NCBI GenBank assembly: GCA_025765615.1
Contig: JAIVFJ010000140.1
Span: 113,360-177,359, forward strand
DNA: 64,000 nucleotides
Source: Zopfochytrium polystomum
Lineage: Eukaryota > Chytridiomycota > Chytridiomycetes > Chytridiales > Chytridiaceae
Direction of reading: 5' to 3'
The position numbers and the translations under genes are program-made. How positions within the stretch are numbered: the stretch's first letter is position 1; each line of letters starts with the position of its first letter. Under the pieces are notes generated by a model that was not told where the DNA came from, did no database searches, and was given only the letters and a program-made list of their open reading frames with translations. Of the stretch, positions 44,513 through 53,828 are shown piece by piece.

Positions 44513-46835
44513 AGTTTTCACAAGCGCGAATTCTGCGAAAAAGGAAATTAAAGTTAGATTGGGGGCAATCAGAGAAGAGGGAGATTTGGAAAACAGGGCA
44601 TTGGGACGGTGAGACAGTTAAAAGAGAGTATTTGCATAAGCTTATAATTAGCAACGGAACTGTTAATATTCAGAAGTTTCGTTTAAGCATGTTGAAATTG
44701 AACAAAGTTAGCAGCATAGGCGGGTTCACATAGTCTCCTTCCTGAAGTTGATGTGGAGCATGGTGGAAGATGGCTGTCTCATCACTGGCCAGCATCGGAG
44801 CCTGTCCTCGCAAGATCGACGACACGAATGTCGTTCTGGATGAAGTGGAGTGTGTGGTCTGCATCTTGCAAAAGGGGTTTCAGATCTTTAGAAAAGGCAC
44901 GAGAAAGAACACCTCCATAAACAACAGGGCACAAACATTGAAGCTGGCCAGCCAGCCCCCACGAGGAGAATGGGTTGCAGGTGATCGATTGGAGGCCCAT
45001 ATGGCGCATCGACTGCCTTTCCCTTCGTCCCGGAACACCGTCGGACGCCGCCATTGCCACTTCTGCCGGGATCGACAGGATCGTCCTTTGTCCTGGCTGG
45101 TGGATCCATCCTCAGCCTTGATGGGTCCACGGACAGCGCCTGCGTTGGGAGTGGGGGGCGGGGGCGGGGGCGGGGAGGACGGTGGTCGGCGTGGTTGATC
45201 GGCGCTCACCTATCGCTCGTTCGTTCGTTCGTTGGTTTTCGTTTTTGCTTTTGGTTTCTATTTTCGCTGTCTGCCTGTCTGTCTGTCTGCCTGTATTGGT
45301 TGCGATTACTATCCATATTCAAGTGCCACCTCACTCCTTTGGCAACGGAGATCACACGCCGCGCCACTATCCAGCCTCTACTCGCACGCGTCCGGCACCG
45401 TCGGCAGGGCGAAATCAGGTCGCAACGCGATGCACCAGCACGGCAGCCGGTCCTACTGTCAACGGTGCCTGGGGTTGGGCAACGACGTGGAGCTCCGCCT
45501 TAGCGGGCACCCGGACCACCACAGCGACCGCAAGCTGCCCAGCCACGGACAGGTGTTGCCTGCCGTACCCTGTGGCGCTGGCGACCGGTTTTCCCTTTGC
45601 CGCCGCTGCCGCCGCGGGTCGGGCAGGTCCGCCACACACAGAACGGCTGGGTACGCCGGGCCGAGCTTTGGGCGGCACCAGCCGCCTGCGTCGCCCAACA
45701 GCGTCGCGAGCGGCAGGTGGGGACGGCGCCAGTGTTTGCGAGTGGGGGCGTTGGGCGGCGAGCAATCATCATCATCTGTGTTGTCTGGTGGTTTCCATAG
45801 CAGTCGCTGATGAAACACTTAAGTCATAGTAAAGAGTAAAGAGGCTTTATCCCAAAGCTCATCATCCAACAGCAGTTCATTCGGATCTGATTCACTTGCC
45901 GGTTTCTCCCCTACATGGCTGGTGGGAAGCTGAATGGCCAAAGCGCTGGTGTTCTCTTTCGCCTGGTATTGAATGTGTCAAAAAAATTTTTTGACGGCCA
46001 CAACGTTGACTCGCCGTATTCCCCACTGCTGCAGCAAGTAGTATGAGCTAAACTGCTAAGCTTCGACTGTCCATTACAGATTCAGCTGTTATCTGCACAC
46101 CTGGAGCTGTCCGAACGATACCAATATCGCATTTTATTAATTGGGAGGGCGCCAATTTTTACTCCTCAATTAGTGTGACAAGTCTCTATCAACTCCCAAA
46201 GTGAATAACTCAGGTGCAATGAGGTGGACAGCAACAAGCCTCCGTTGGTACGTTCTTTCCATGCTGAAGAATGCAACTACGGAGCCTTTTGGCAAGCCGC
46301 TCAGTATTGGGGAAGTAGTTCATTGCCAACTGCGGCTAAGTACGAATTTGCTTATTTTTGGTGTCCGCCACTTTATTCGTTCGTGTCTTCACAGTACTTG
46401 CGTTTCAAGGCTGTCTGTGTTTGTGCTGGAATATGCCCTCGCAAGGACATACAAAAAGAATTAATTGAAGAAAAAACTTTACTTGTCTCGCCCCTCTGCG
46501 ATCACAATTGCGATCACTCTCGACGCCCTCAACGACGAATTTCAACACCTTACGAGGGATAGTTCTCCCCCGTTAGAGGAGGCTACCTGAAGCGATCAAG
46601 CAATCCACCCTCATGCACACGCAATTGATCGATCAAATGATAGTCGATCGAGGAATCGAATCAACACCATCCACTGTGTTGAGAGCAATCAATCATCTTC
46701 ACCAGTCAGCTATTACAGCCACTGTCAAATTTTGCGATCACTTCTAACATAAGAGACGGCTGTAGTCCAAACGAATACTGACTTTTACCCCACCATGTGA
46801 TTGTATTCTGTCAAACACTTAACTCCTCTCAAGCG
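44513..46835. other. Intergenic region without a supported gene
   Basis: The first part should contain the promoter of the NLR-like gene. The stretch 45000-45800 is distinctly GC-rich compared with its flanks and has open frames in several phases; one plus-strand frame has CQRC and CRRC pairs, but no domain can be named. At 45275-45300 there is a CTGT-type short repeat. 46201-46562 has a 112-codon frame (plus) with no recognisable domain. Confidence 0.45.
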
Positions 46836-47911
46836 ATGAGCGAATCAAGTGTGAAGCTCTTGCACTGCCAGGTAGTCAACCCTGTCAACTTCACAGGATG
46901 GATTGACAACGTGGAGGAGCATTTTACCAGTAAGCAAGCAAGCGCTGCTGTCCGTATCTGGCTGGCGCACAAAGTTACTGCCGTCCCAGCAGTCCCTGCT
47001 ACAGACACAACTGCTGCAATTCCTGCCATCCCTAAGCATTTCATGTTCTGGTCAGCAAATCCCCCAGTGGGATATGAGGAATGGGAAGTGATGTGTATCA
47101 CCCAAGAGTACGTCCCAAACAACCCAGCATACGTTGGCTACTGGACATTTAGCAATGATGTAAACGTCTTCCTGGGAATGTACGACCAGAATCGGGATGC
47201 TACACATCTACCTACAGCCAAACAAGCTAGACTCTTGAACACAAAATCAGCGACATTAAGTTTGTCTTTCAGGCACTTGAAGAACTCAAGAGGAAGATTG
47301 GATGCATGGACAGAGGAAAGTCCCATGCACTGATTCGCAAAATTGCTGCCCTCAAGATTGAACTGGGGGGTAAGATTGCTGATTTTCAACCCATATTTGA
47401 GAAGCACTACGGAGACCTAGTGTCAGGAACAGGGCAGGACAGGACAAGGCAGACAAGGAACTGAGAGGAGGGATGATTGTATTGGAACAATAATTCACTT
47501 GAAGGATGGGACAGGTCCCCCATCCCCCTTTTATGCCTTTTGAGAGTCTTCCTTGTCAAGACTAAAAGAAAGTTCCAGAAAGAGCAATTAGTAATACAAT
47601 GATACCAATGATACCAATGACAGCAAGACAAGTCAGGAAAGGAAAGAAGGTTCCAGAAGGGTCCACAAGGTTCCATGAAGGAATGTTCTAGAAGGTTCCA
47701 GAGGTTTCCAGAGGGTGATTCATAACACCTAGCAGAAGTCAGGAGCCTCGCCCCCAGGGGTGTCTTAGGCAAAATCAACAAAATGCCAAACTTTAAGGCT
47801 CCCAACAAGCTGAGCGACGCCACTATGACAGGGAAATCCATAGTGGGCACTGCCATGGTTGGGGCAGCCGCGCTGGGTGACAGGGTAGAGAACGGTATGC
47901 GGAACGGCTAA
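46836..47911 (+). pseudogene. Two-exon gene of unknown function interrupted by a solo LTR
   Basis: Exon 1 is 46836-47159 (ATG, MSESSVKLLHCQV). A 113-bp intron follows (donor GTAAAC, acceptor TTTGTCTTTCAG). Exon 2 starts at 47273 (ALEELKRKIGCMDRGKS) and runs to 47420, where a solo LTR is inserted between two copies of CCTAG. Removing the LTR and one CCTAG restores an uninterrupted frame (YGDLAEVRSLAPRG) to the stop TAA at 47909-47911, for 216 residues in all. No known domain is recognised; exon 2 is Lys-rich and helical (IRKIAALKIELGGKI) and the end is Gly/Ala-rich. With the LTR in place the frame stops at the LTR boundary region. The stop lies five bases before the junction with the first Penelope-like element, so the original gene may have been longer. 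Confidence 0.6.
47421..47727 (-). mobile_element. Solo LTR (Ty3/gypsy family) with 5-bp target duplication
   Basis: 307 bp, nearly identical to the LTRs at 31479 and 32725, in minus orientation. It is flanked by CCTAG at 47416-47420 and again at 47728-47732. No internal sequence remains, so it arose by LTR-LTR recombination after insertion. Confidence 0.92.
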
Positions 47912-47915
47912 CCCT

Positions 47916-48533
47916 GAGTCTGTTGTAGTCGTCAGTGTCCAGGACGACCAAGCCGAGGTTCTTGTCTGCGGCTCGGAAGGTGAGGTTGCGCTGCTTGGCC
48001 AGCTTGTGGGCTAGGCGGAGCAGGGACCGGCCGCGTTGCTGTTTCTTGTACAGTGGCGAAGCCTTGTCCAGGGGCTTGCTTTTTTGACAGTCGTCAAGCC
48101 ACTTGAAGCTGCCGGTCAGGGTGCGGCGGATGGAGCGCGCGATTTCAAAGACGGGGACAGGTACGTTGTCCGGGGGCGGGTAGGACTTGGGCGCGGTGAA
48201 CAGGCGAGGGTCAAAGTCCGGGTCGTCGGGCGTGTTCTGGTGACGGAACTGGACCGACAGACGGTGGGTGAACGAGTGAAGGGCTTCATCGAGCTCGTCG
48301 TAGGTGAGCGGTCGAGCAAAAGGGATGTGCTTGGAGCCGTGGGTGAGAAGCCTTTGAGTCTGGGGCGAGAGGGTGGCCGAAGAAAGGTTGAAGAAGAGAG
48401 GTTTCTTTGTAGGAGGAGAAGAGGAAGAAGTTGAATCCACAGGGCCGGCGGTCTTGGTTGAGAGACGATATGAGGGACTTGTTCTGCAAGAGACTGAGAT
48501 GCAGATGTCGCGATGCTGCTGCAGCCACCTCAT
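47916..48533 (-). pseudogene. Penelope-type RT, N-terminal 206 codons only
   Basis: Starts at ATG 48533 and matches the complete RT ORFs through DTDDYNRL, then runs into the unrelated flank. It contains the N-terminal FRAADKNLGLVVLD motif but none of the catalytic RT motifs. Its ATG overlaps the gag stop as ATGA. Confidence 0.85.
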
Positions 48534-50044
48534 TCGCGCCGGGTGGATTTCCTTCCTCTTTCTCCGCCGGATCCTTCGCCGCCTGAGACTGGTCGTTTGT
48601 TTGTCTCGCGACCTTGCCGTCGTCCCTGCTGCTGCTGCTGCCGGCGCTGCAAGTTGTTGTTGCTGCTGCTGCTGCTGCTGAGGCCGCGGGGCTTTGATTG
48701 ACGGTCGAAGGTGTGGGTGTTTTGTTTCTTGCCGCGGTTGTCCTTTTGGTTGTTGCCTCTGCCTGGTGTTGGAGATCTGCCGCGCGAGCGAGATTGGCTC
48801 TTGTTCTGGCCAGTAGACCTGGACCGCCGGTCGACGGCTGGAGAACGTGACTCGCTTCGGCCTTGGCGCTGCTGATTTTTCTGTTGTGGGCGAGAGGCGT
48901 TGCGTTTGGACTTGAGAGGTTGTTTGCCCCGGGGTCTGGATGAAGACCGAGCTTGGGCCGTCTGTTCCTTGGGGCGACTCGATGAGGAGCGGCTTCTTGA
49001 GGAGCGACGGCCTTTTCCGTTTCCCAACAGAGTTTTGAGTTCTGCAAGTTGGCGGGCAAGCTCTGAGATCCTGTCGTCAGGAGGAGGAGGAGGAGGGTCC
49101 GTACTACTATTGCTAGACGTCAGCGCCGTGGTGACGGCGTTCGAATCCTGGCCTTGCAGCCCCTCTGGCTGTTGCTGCTGCTGCTGCTGCTGCCGAGTTG
49201 CTGCTTCTTGTTTGCCTTTGTCCTTGTCTGAAGCGCGCCGCAGTTTTCTATCAAGGTGGGCTCTTTGGCGGTCAGTGAAGCTTGAGACAGTCCGGTTGTA
49301 GGCGTCTAGGAAGGCAGTGTGTCGAGGATTCTTGACGTGGTGTACGGCCAAGAGGGAGCGCACTTGATCGACATCGACCGCGGTCACGGCAGCAGCAGAA
49401 GAACCACGCGAGGAGGAGCCGACCCCCGTCGAAGGAAGGAGTCCAGGCGAGGACTGGAGCTGCTGGAGCATGTCTTGGTTGATGATGGTGTGCGCGTTGA
49501 GGTCAACAACGTCCGACAGGAATAGGCTGTAGGTGTTGCTGAAGAGGTGGTTGAGACGGTTGAAGTTTGCAGACTCCATCCCAACCATGTGACGAGTGGC
49601 GAGCTGTTTGGCTTGGAGCTCGATGTGCGCGAGGGCCGACTTGGGCAAGGTGATGCCAGAGACGGAGAACTTGACGTGAGAAGGAAAGACACCGGATCGG
49701 TATTCCTGGGCAAGCTTGAGCGCACGCTGGTACGATTTATCCCGGGGAAAGTAGAGGCGAGCGAGGGACTGGGCGCGTTCTTCAGCCTTGGCGAGTTCTT
49801 GCTTTGAGACCGGTAAGGCAAAGGCAAGGGCCAGGTGGCGACTGTAGGCGGCGTCCATCACCGAAGAGCGAGGCGGAACTTGTGATTCTGCGAGGCCGTC
49901 GGTGTAGTCGGCGTACGTGCCTGGGGACCAGCTTTCAGGTAAGGCGTCTGGCACCTCGTACTCGGTGTCTGCGTCCATGGGGTCATAGTGGAGGTCGTCA
50001 TCGACAGGCATGGAACCAGAGAGGGGGGCGTCCGGTGGCGTCAT
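48530..50044 (-). CDS. Gag-like ORF1 of Penelope-like element (copy 1)
   Basis: 504 residues from ATG 50044 (MTPPDAPLSG). An acidic N-terminus (residues 1-40) is followed by a helix-rich region (about 50-275) with KQELAKAEERAQSLARLY and LDRKLRRASDK, a poly-Gln run, a short leucine-heptad helix ISELARQLAELKTLL, then a basic Arg/Ser and Gln-rich tail. No zinc knuckle is seen. The composition suggests an RNA-binding nucleocapsid-like protein; this is inference. It differs from copies 2 and 3 by scattered substitutions (for example FPRDK for FARDK) and a longer Pro run. Upstream of the ATG the frame stays open through telomere-like DNA that would read NPNPNP. ORF1 proteins are found in some but not all Penelope-like elements. 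Confidence 0.7.
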   Translation of the reverse strand: MTPPDAPLSGSMPVDDDLHYDPMDADTEYEVPDALPESWSPGTYADYTDGLAESQVPPRSSVMDAAYSRHLALAFALPVSKQELAKAEERAQSLARLYFPRDKSYQRALKLAQEYRSGVFPSHVKFSVSGITLPKSALAHIELQAKQLATRHMVGMESANFNRLNHLFSNTYSLFLSDVVDLNAHTIINQDMLQQLQSSPGLLPSTGVGSSSRGSSAAAVTAVDVDQVRSLLAVHHVKNPRHTAFLDAYNRTVSSFTDRQRAHLDRKLRRASDKDKGKQEAATRQQQQQQQQPEGLQGQDSNAVTTALTSSNSSTDPPPPPPDDRISELARQLAELKTLLGNGKGRRSSRSRSSSSRPKEQTAQARSSSRPRGKQPLKSKRNASRPQQKNQQRQGRSESRSPAVDRRSRSTGQNKSQSRSRGRSPTPGRGNNQKDNRGKKQNTHTFDRQSKPRGLSSSSSSNNNLQRRQQQQQGRRQGRETNKRPVSGGEGSGGERGRKSTRRE

Positions 50045-50111
50045 CTTGAGTGAAGTTAGGAAGGGGGGCGACAGGACGAAGAACTTGAAGGGGACCTCGA
50101 CCCGACGCACG

Positions 50112-50132
50112 GTAGGGTTAGGGTTAGGGTTA
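50112..50132. repeat. Internal telomeric repeat in copy 1
   Basis: About three and a half TTAGGG units (plus strand) replace roughly 20 bases that read GGGCGACGACGCTGTGTGA in copies 2 and 3, immediately upstream of the gag-like ORF. The flanks on both sides match the other copies. Confidence 0.85.
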
Positions 50133-50328
50133 CCGGGTTGAAGGCTCAATGGCAGGGTGGGGCCAGAGCCTAGACTTGCCAGACTAGGTGGTGGTGTGGT
50201 GGAGGAGAAGGGGCTTGCTTGCTTAAGAGAGGGAGGCCCCCCCTATGAGGGTGACGGGGGCCTCGAGTGTTGGGCTTGTTGCTTGGTGTTTGAACTAGAG
50301 AAGTTTCTTGACCAGAGGGACTTTATTC

Positions 50329-50369
50329 AGCGTGAGCTTTCGGCTGTTTTGGCAGCCTCTTCAGACGCT
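50329..50369 (-). ncRNA. Hammerhead-ribozyme-like motif (copy 1)
   Basis: On the minus strand the 41 nt read, in pieces: stem I AGCGT, core CTGAAGA, stem II GGCTG with loop CCAAAA and CAGCC, core GAAA, then GCTC, then ACGCT closing stem I. This fits the type I hammerhead consensus CUGANGA / GAAA / UH, with predicted cleavage after GCTC. Stem III is only the self-complementary AGCT, as in minimal hammerheads thought to act as dimers. Hammerheads are established features of Penelope-like elements. Confidence 0.75.
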
Positions 50370-50630
50370 TGAGTGAACAAAGAAAAACCAAGGGTTAAGA
50401 AACTTCAAACCAAAGGAACCAACAAGGGTGATTGCAACACTTGGGGTTTGAAAGCAAGCAAGGGATAGGGGATCAAGGGTAGGTTGCACTCACACACACA
50501 CACACACACACAAAGAAAGATTAAAAGACAGCATCATACCTCAAACCAAATGTCAAGGGCACAGGGGACACTTTTGGGTTTGGAAGAGTTTCTGGCAAGG
50601 AGAGGGGTGAAAGGGGGGGGCCCTGCCAGG

Positions 50631-50639
50631 CTTTATATA
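50631..50639 (-). promoter_or_regulatory. TATA box of Penelope-like element copy 1
   Basis: TATATAAAG on the minus strand, about 260 bp upstream of the hammerhead motif and about 590 bp upstream of the gag ATG, just downstream (in sense) of the minisatellite. Position and sequence suit a Pol II promoter, unproven. Confidence 0.5.
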
Positions 50640-50706
50640 CCCCCAGCCCAAGGGGGTCAAGCCATGGAAGGAAATGGAATGAATGAAACAGCAAAAAAGG
50701 AAAAAG

Positions 50707-51195
50707 TGATTCCAAAGGTGATACCAAAGGTGATTCCAAAGGAGGGGTGATTCCAAAGGTGATTCCAAAGGAGAGGTGATTCCAAAGGTGATTCCAATGG
50801 TGATTCCAATGGAGGGGTGATTCCAAAGGTGATTCCAAAGGAGAGGTGATTCCAATGGTGATTCCAATGGTGATTCCAAAGGAGAGGTGATTCCAAAGGT
50901 GATTCCAAAGGTGATTCCAGTGGTGATTCCAATGGAAGGGTGATTCCAAAGGTGATTCCAATGGTGATTCCAATGGTGATTCCAATGGAAAGGTGATTCC
51001 AAAGGTGATTCCAGTGGTGATTCCAATGGTGATTCCAATGGAAGGGTGATTCCAAAGGTGATTCCAAAGGTGATTCCAGTGGTGATTCCAGTGGTGATTC
51101 CAATGGTGATTCCAAAGGGAAGGGTGATTCCAATGGTGATTCCAGTGGTGATTCCAGTGGTGATTCCAAAGGTGATTCCAAAGATTCCAAAGAGA
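50707..51195. repeat. 12-bp minisatellite (GGTGATTCCAAT-type), copy 1
   Basis: About 40 variant units of GGTGATTCCAAN (AAA, AAT, AGT) interspersed with GGAGAGGTGATTCC and GGAAGGGTGATTCC. The minus strand is open in all three frames (repeating WNHH, ESPL and GITI), because the 12-bp unit lacks stops. Confidence 0.95.
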
Positions 51196-51292
51196 TTCCA
51201 ACCAAAAGAGGAAGAGATTCACCACAAAGGACCCCTCTGGGCGTCTGACACTGCCCAAAAAGGCAACTTCCATAAAAGGAAGGTGGTCACAT

Positions 51293-51366
51293 GACCGCCA
51301 TGTGACCAGTCACGTGACCCCCATGTGACCAGATCACGTGATCCCCACGTGACCCAGATCACGTGA
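51293..51366. repeat. CACGTG-rich block, copy 1
   Basis: Alternating CATGTGACC, TCACGTGACC and CACGTGAT units; CACGTG is the E-box palindrome and several sites occur within 75 bp. It lies upstream of the minisatellite in the element's sense direction and could bind bHLH factors; inference only. Confidence 0.7.
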
Positions 51367-51396
51367 CCCCCCTTCTAACGTGGCGCGAGGCGGACG

Positions 51397-51468
51397 GTTA
51401 GAGGTTAGGGCGGTTAGGGTCAGGGTGGTTAGGGTCAGGGCCTTAGGGTTAGGGTTTAGGGTTAGGGC
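51397..51468 (+). repeat. Degenerate telomeric tract between copies 1 and 2
   Basis: Plus strand reads GGTTAGGG, TCAGGG and TTTAGGG variants. The G-rich strand runs left to right, so the chromosome end would lie to the right. The tract abuts the 5' end of copy 1 and the 3' end of copy 2. Confidence 0.85.
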
Positions 51469-51605
51469 CAGTGGCGAAGGCGTCTAGAAAGAGGGGGTGT
51501 GGTGTGGAAGGGGCTGGAGGTTGAAAGGGAGCCAAGAGAGAGAGTGCGGTCGCAAAGTCCTTGGGATTGGTCCGTTCGAATTAGCAAAGAAATGCTGGAT
51601 CGTCT

Positions 51606-53828
51606 TCAAGAAGGCCGATTGCTCTTGCGGCTGTCTTTGCGCTTTTTGGCAAAAGGCTGCCACTGACGCCAGGGATCTCGGTAAGGATCAGGGGGAGGAC
51701 CCTTTGGCTTTGGTTTAGGGTCGAAGGGCGTCGGAGGCGGTGGTCTTGGAGGATCAAAGAGGTCCGGTGGCGGGCTCTGGGGCGTCACCGGGACTTTGGG
51801 GTCTCGAAGCTTTGTGAGGATCGAGCCGACGGACGGGTTGCTGCGTAGCGCAAGGACCATTCTTGGCGGATTTCTGTCCCAAATCTCATGGACTTGGTCC
51901 TCGTGGGTGTTGAGAACGGGTCCGATCTGAAGGGCCGAGACTTGGGGGGCGTGCCGGACGACAAAGGGGAGAACCTTGTCTTTGGGGCCGTCGGCGGGCG
52001 GGTGGAGCCACCGAGGCCTGTCTGCATAGCTGACTGAAGCGAAGATTGGCTCCAGGAACTTGCGTGGATAGCCCCGAGCTTGAAGTCGTTGGCGGAAAAG
52101 AGCTCGGGTGGCCAGGAAGGTTGATTCGGACGTTGAGTTGCGCACATACCGAATCAGTTCGCCGCGGATGAAGCCCCTCTTGAGGCTCGAGGGGTGGAAC
52201 GAGGCCGGGCCAAGGTAGGCGTAGGTGTTGAGCGGTTTTTGGTAGGTGCTGAACACGAGGGAGGCTTCATCGCTGTCGTCGCTGGTGCGGCGTAAGTTAA
52301 TGTCGAGGTCGAGGAAGGCGGCATGGGTGGTGCTGCGGTTGACTGTGAGTCGAAGTACACCGGGCCGTGAGGACGTGAGCAAGCCGTGAAGAAAGTCCAC
52401 GTCGTCCGGTCCGCAGCAGAGGACCATGAAGAGGTCGTCAATGTACCTTCCGTACAGGGGGCAACGGATGCGTTTGTGCTGGTTGCTGATGATCCTGTAG
52501 ACCCCGGGGACGGATTCAAAGACGGCGAACCCGTAGAGGTTTGCAATGACAACGGCCATGTTGGTGCCCATGGCCATGCCACCGCGCTGCCGGAAGACCG
52601 TTCCCTGAAAGCTGAAGGCGTTGGCGTCAAAAACCCACTGTATCAACTGAAGGATCTCGGGGCGGATGATGTCTCTGCCGTGATCACGGAGCCAGGAGTT
52701 GAGGTTGTTGTTGAGAGATCGAATGACGTCTGCCACATGCATGTTGCCGTAAAAGTTTTCCACATCCATGGTGACGAGCAGGCAGTTTTCTGCTGGGAGA
52801 ACTGGCACTTGGGTCTCGGCGATCTGAACGAGATGTCGAGAGTCTTTCAGGATGAACGGGAGGCTGTCCACAATGGGCTGGAGCACCGCGCAGATAATGC
52901 GCGAAGCGTTGGTGGTGATCCAGTTTGTCGAAGCGACGATGGGCCGAAGGGGGACAGCCAGGCCTGGACCGAGGTTGAGCATGTCGACGGGTTTGAGCTT
53001 GTGTATCTTGGGGAGGCAGTAAAAGGTCGGCACGGTGAACGACCTGAAGCCGTCGACAGAGTCTTGCAGAAGTTCCAGTTGCTGCCGAGTGAACCGGGAG
53101 CCATACTCCCTGACGAACTTGGTGACGAACGCCAGGTGTTTCCGGAAGAAGGCGGGAAGATCTGCTGGAGCCAGAACGGTGTAGTTGTCGCTCTGGAGGT
53201 GCTCGGTGACGAGTCTGTTGTAGTCGTCAGTGTCCAGGACGACCAAGCCGAGGTTCTTGTCTGCGGCTCGGAAGGTGAGGTTGCGCTGCTTGGCCAGCTT
53301 GTGGGCTAGGCGGAGCAGGGACCGACCGCGTTGCTGTTTCTTGTACAGTGGCGAAGCCTTGTCCAGGGGCTTGCTTTTTTGACAGTCGTCGAGCCACTTG
53401 AAGCTGCCGGTCAGGGCGCGGCGGATGGAGCGCGCGATTTCAAAGACGGGGACAGGTACGTTGTCCGGGGGCGGGTAGGACTTGGGCGCGGTGAACAGGC
53501 GAGGGTCAAAGTCCGGGTCGTCGGGCGTGTTCTGGTGACGGAACTGGACCGACAGACGGTGGGTGAACGAGTGAAGGGCTTCATCGAGCTCGTCGTAGGT
53601 GAGCGGACGAGCGAAAGGGATGTGCTTGGAGCCGTGGGTGAGAAGCCTTTGAGTCTGGGGCGAGAGGGTGGCTGAAGAAAGATTGAAGAAGAGAGGTTTC
53701 TTTGTAGGAGGAGAAGAGGAAGAAGTTGAATCCACAGGGCCGGCGGTCTTGGTTGAGAGACGATATGAGGGACGTGTTCTGCAAGAGACTGAGATGCAGA
53801 TGTCGCGATGCTGCTGCAGCCACCTCAT
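51606..53828 (-). CDS. Penelope-type reverse transcriptase without GIY-YIG endonuclease (copy 2)
   Basis: 740 residues from ATG 53828. Motifs in order: FRAADKNLGLVVLD (about 187-200), LPKIHK (272-277), PLRPIVAS (293-300), VTMDVENFYGNM with catalytic Asp355 (motif A), RGGMAMGTNMAVVIANLYG (motif B), and RYIDDLF with the catalytic Asp pair at 464-465 (motif C). LPKIHK and the AMGT motif mark the Penelope-like class, related to telomerase. The C-terminus is Pro/Lys-rich (DPKPKPKGPPPDPYRD) and has no GIY-YIG endonuclease, as in the endonuclease-lacking families that live at telomeres (Athena, Coprina). It presumably copies its RNA from a chromosome-end 3' hydroxyl. The ATG overlaps the gag stop by one base of each codon (ATGA), suggesting termination-reinitiation. 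Confidence 0.92.
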   Translation of the reverse strand: MRWLQQHRDICISVSCRTRPSYRLSTKTAGPVDSTSSSSPPTKKPLFFNLSSATLSPQTQRLLTHGSKHIPFARPLTYDELDEALHSFTHRLSVQFRHQNTPDDPDFDPRLFTAPKSYPPPDNVPVPVFEIARSIRRALTGSFKWLDDCQKSKPLDKASPLYKKQQRGRSLLRLAHKLAKQRNLTFRAADKNLGLVVLDTDDYNRLVTEHLQSDNYTVLAPADLPAFFRKHLAFVTKFVREYGSRFTRQQLELLQDSVDGFRSFTVPTFYCLPKIHKLKPVDMLNLGPGLAVPLRPIVASTNWITTNASRIICAVLQPIVDSLPFILKDSRHLVQIAETQVPVLPAENCLLVTMDVENFYGNMHVADVIRSLNNNLNSWLRDHGRDIIRPEILQLIQWVFDANAFSFQGTVFRQRGGMAMGTNMAVVIANLYGFAVFESVPGVYRIISNQHKRIRCPLYGRYIDDLFMVLCCGPDDVDFLHGLLTSSRPGVLRLTVNRSTTHAAFLDLDINLRRTSDDSDEASLVFSTYQKPLNTYAYLGPASFHPSSLKRGFIRGELIRYVRNSTSESTFLATRALFRQRLQARGYPRKFLEPIFASVSYADRPRWLHPPADGPKDKVLPFVVRHAPQVSALQIGPVLNTHEDQVHEIWDRNPPRMVLALRSNPSVGSILTKLRDPKVPVTPQSPPPDLFDPPRPPPPTPFDPKPKPKGPPPDPYRDPWRQWQPFAKKRKDSRKSNRPS

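Larger units (their letters stand above)
47916..51396 (-). mobile_element. Penelope-like element copy 1, lacking the 3' two-thirds of RT
   Basis: Homology to copies 2 and 3 begins at 47916 (GAGTCTGTTG) inside the RT gene and runs to the telomere-like tract at 51397. It keeps a complete gag-like ORF, hammerhead motif, TATA box, minisatellite and CACGTG block. Loss is at the 3' side, whereas target-primed copies are normally 5'-truncated, so this end was probably made by recombination or breakage. Confidence 0.85.

Noticed and set aside
45232..45810. Plus-strand frame with CQRC and CRRC pairs as a zinc-finger gene
   Set aside because: Frames are open in several phases in this GC-rich patch, Cys spacing fits no known finger, and no exon chain or partner domain is visible.
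47905..47916. CTAACCCT as a telomere remnant at the copy-1 junction
   Set aside because: Only about one and a half units and in the opposite orientation to the other telomeric tracts; it can be chance.
50521..51273. Reading frames of 160-250 codons across the minisatellite (WNHH, ESPL or GITI repeats), also in the other units
   Set aside because: All three minus-strand frames are open because the 12-bp unit has no stops; there is no codon bias, and the region lies upstream of the element's promoter-like TATA.
52386..53309. 307-codon plus-strand frame opposite the RT gene (repeated at 57677-58600)
   Set aside because: Antisense shadow of the RT ORF; no domain, while the minus strand carries all RT motifs.
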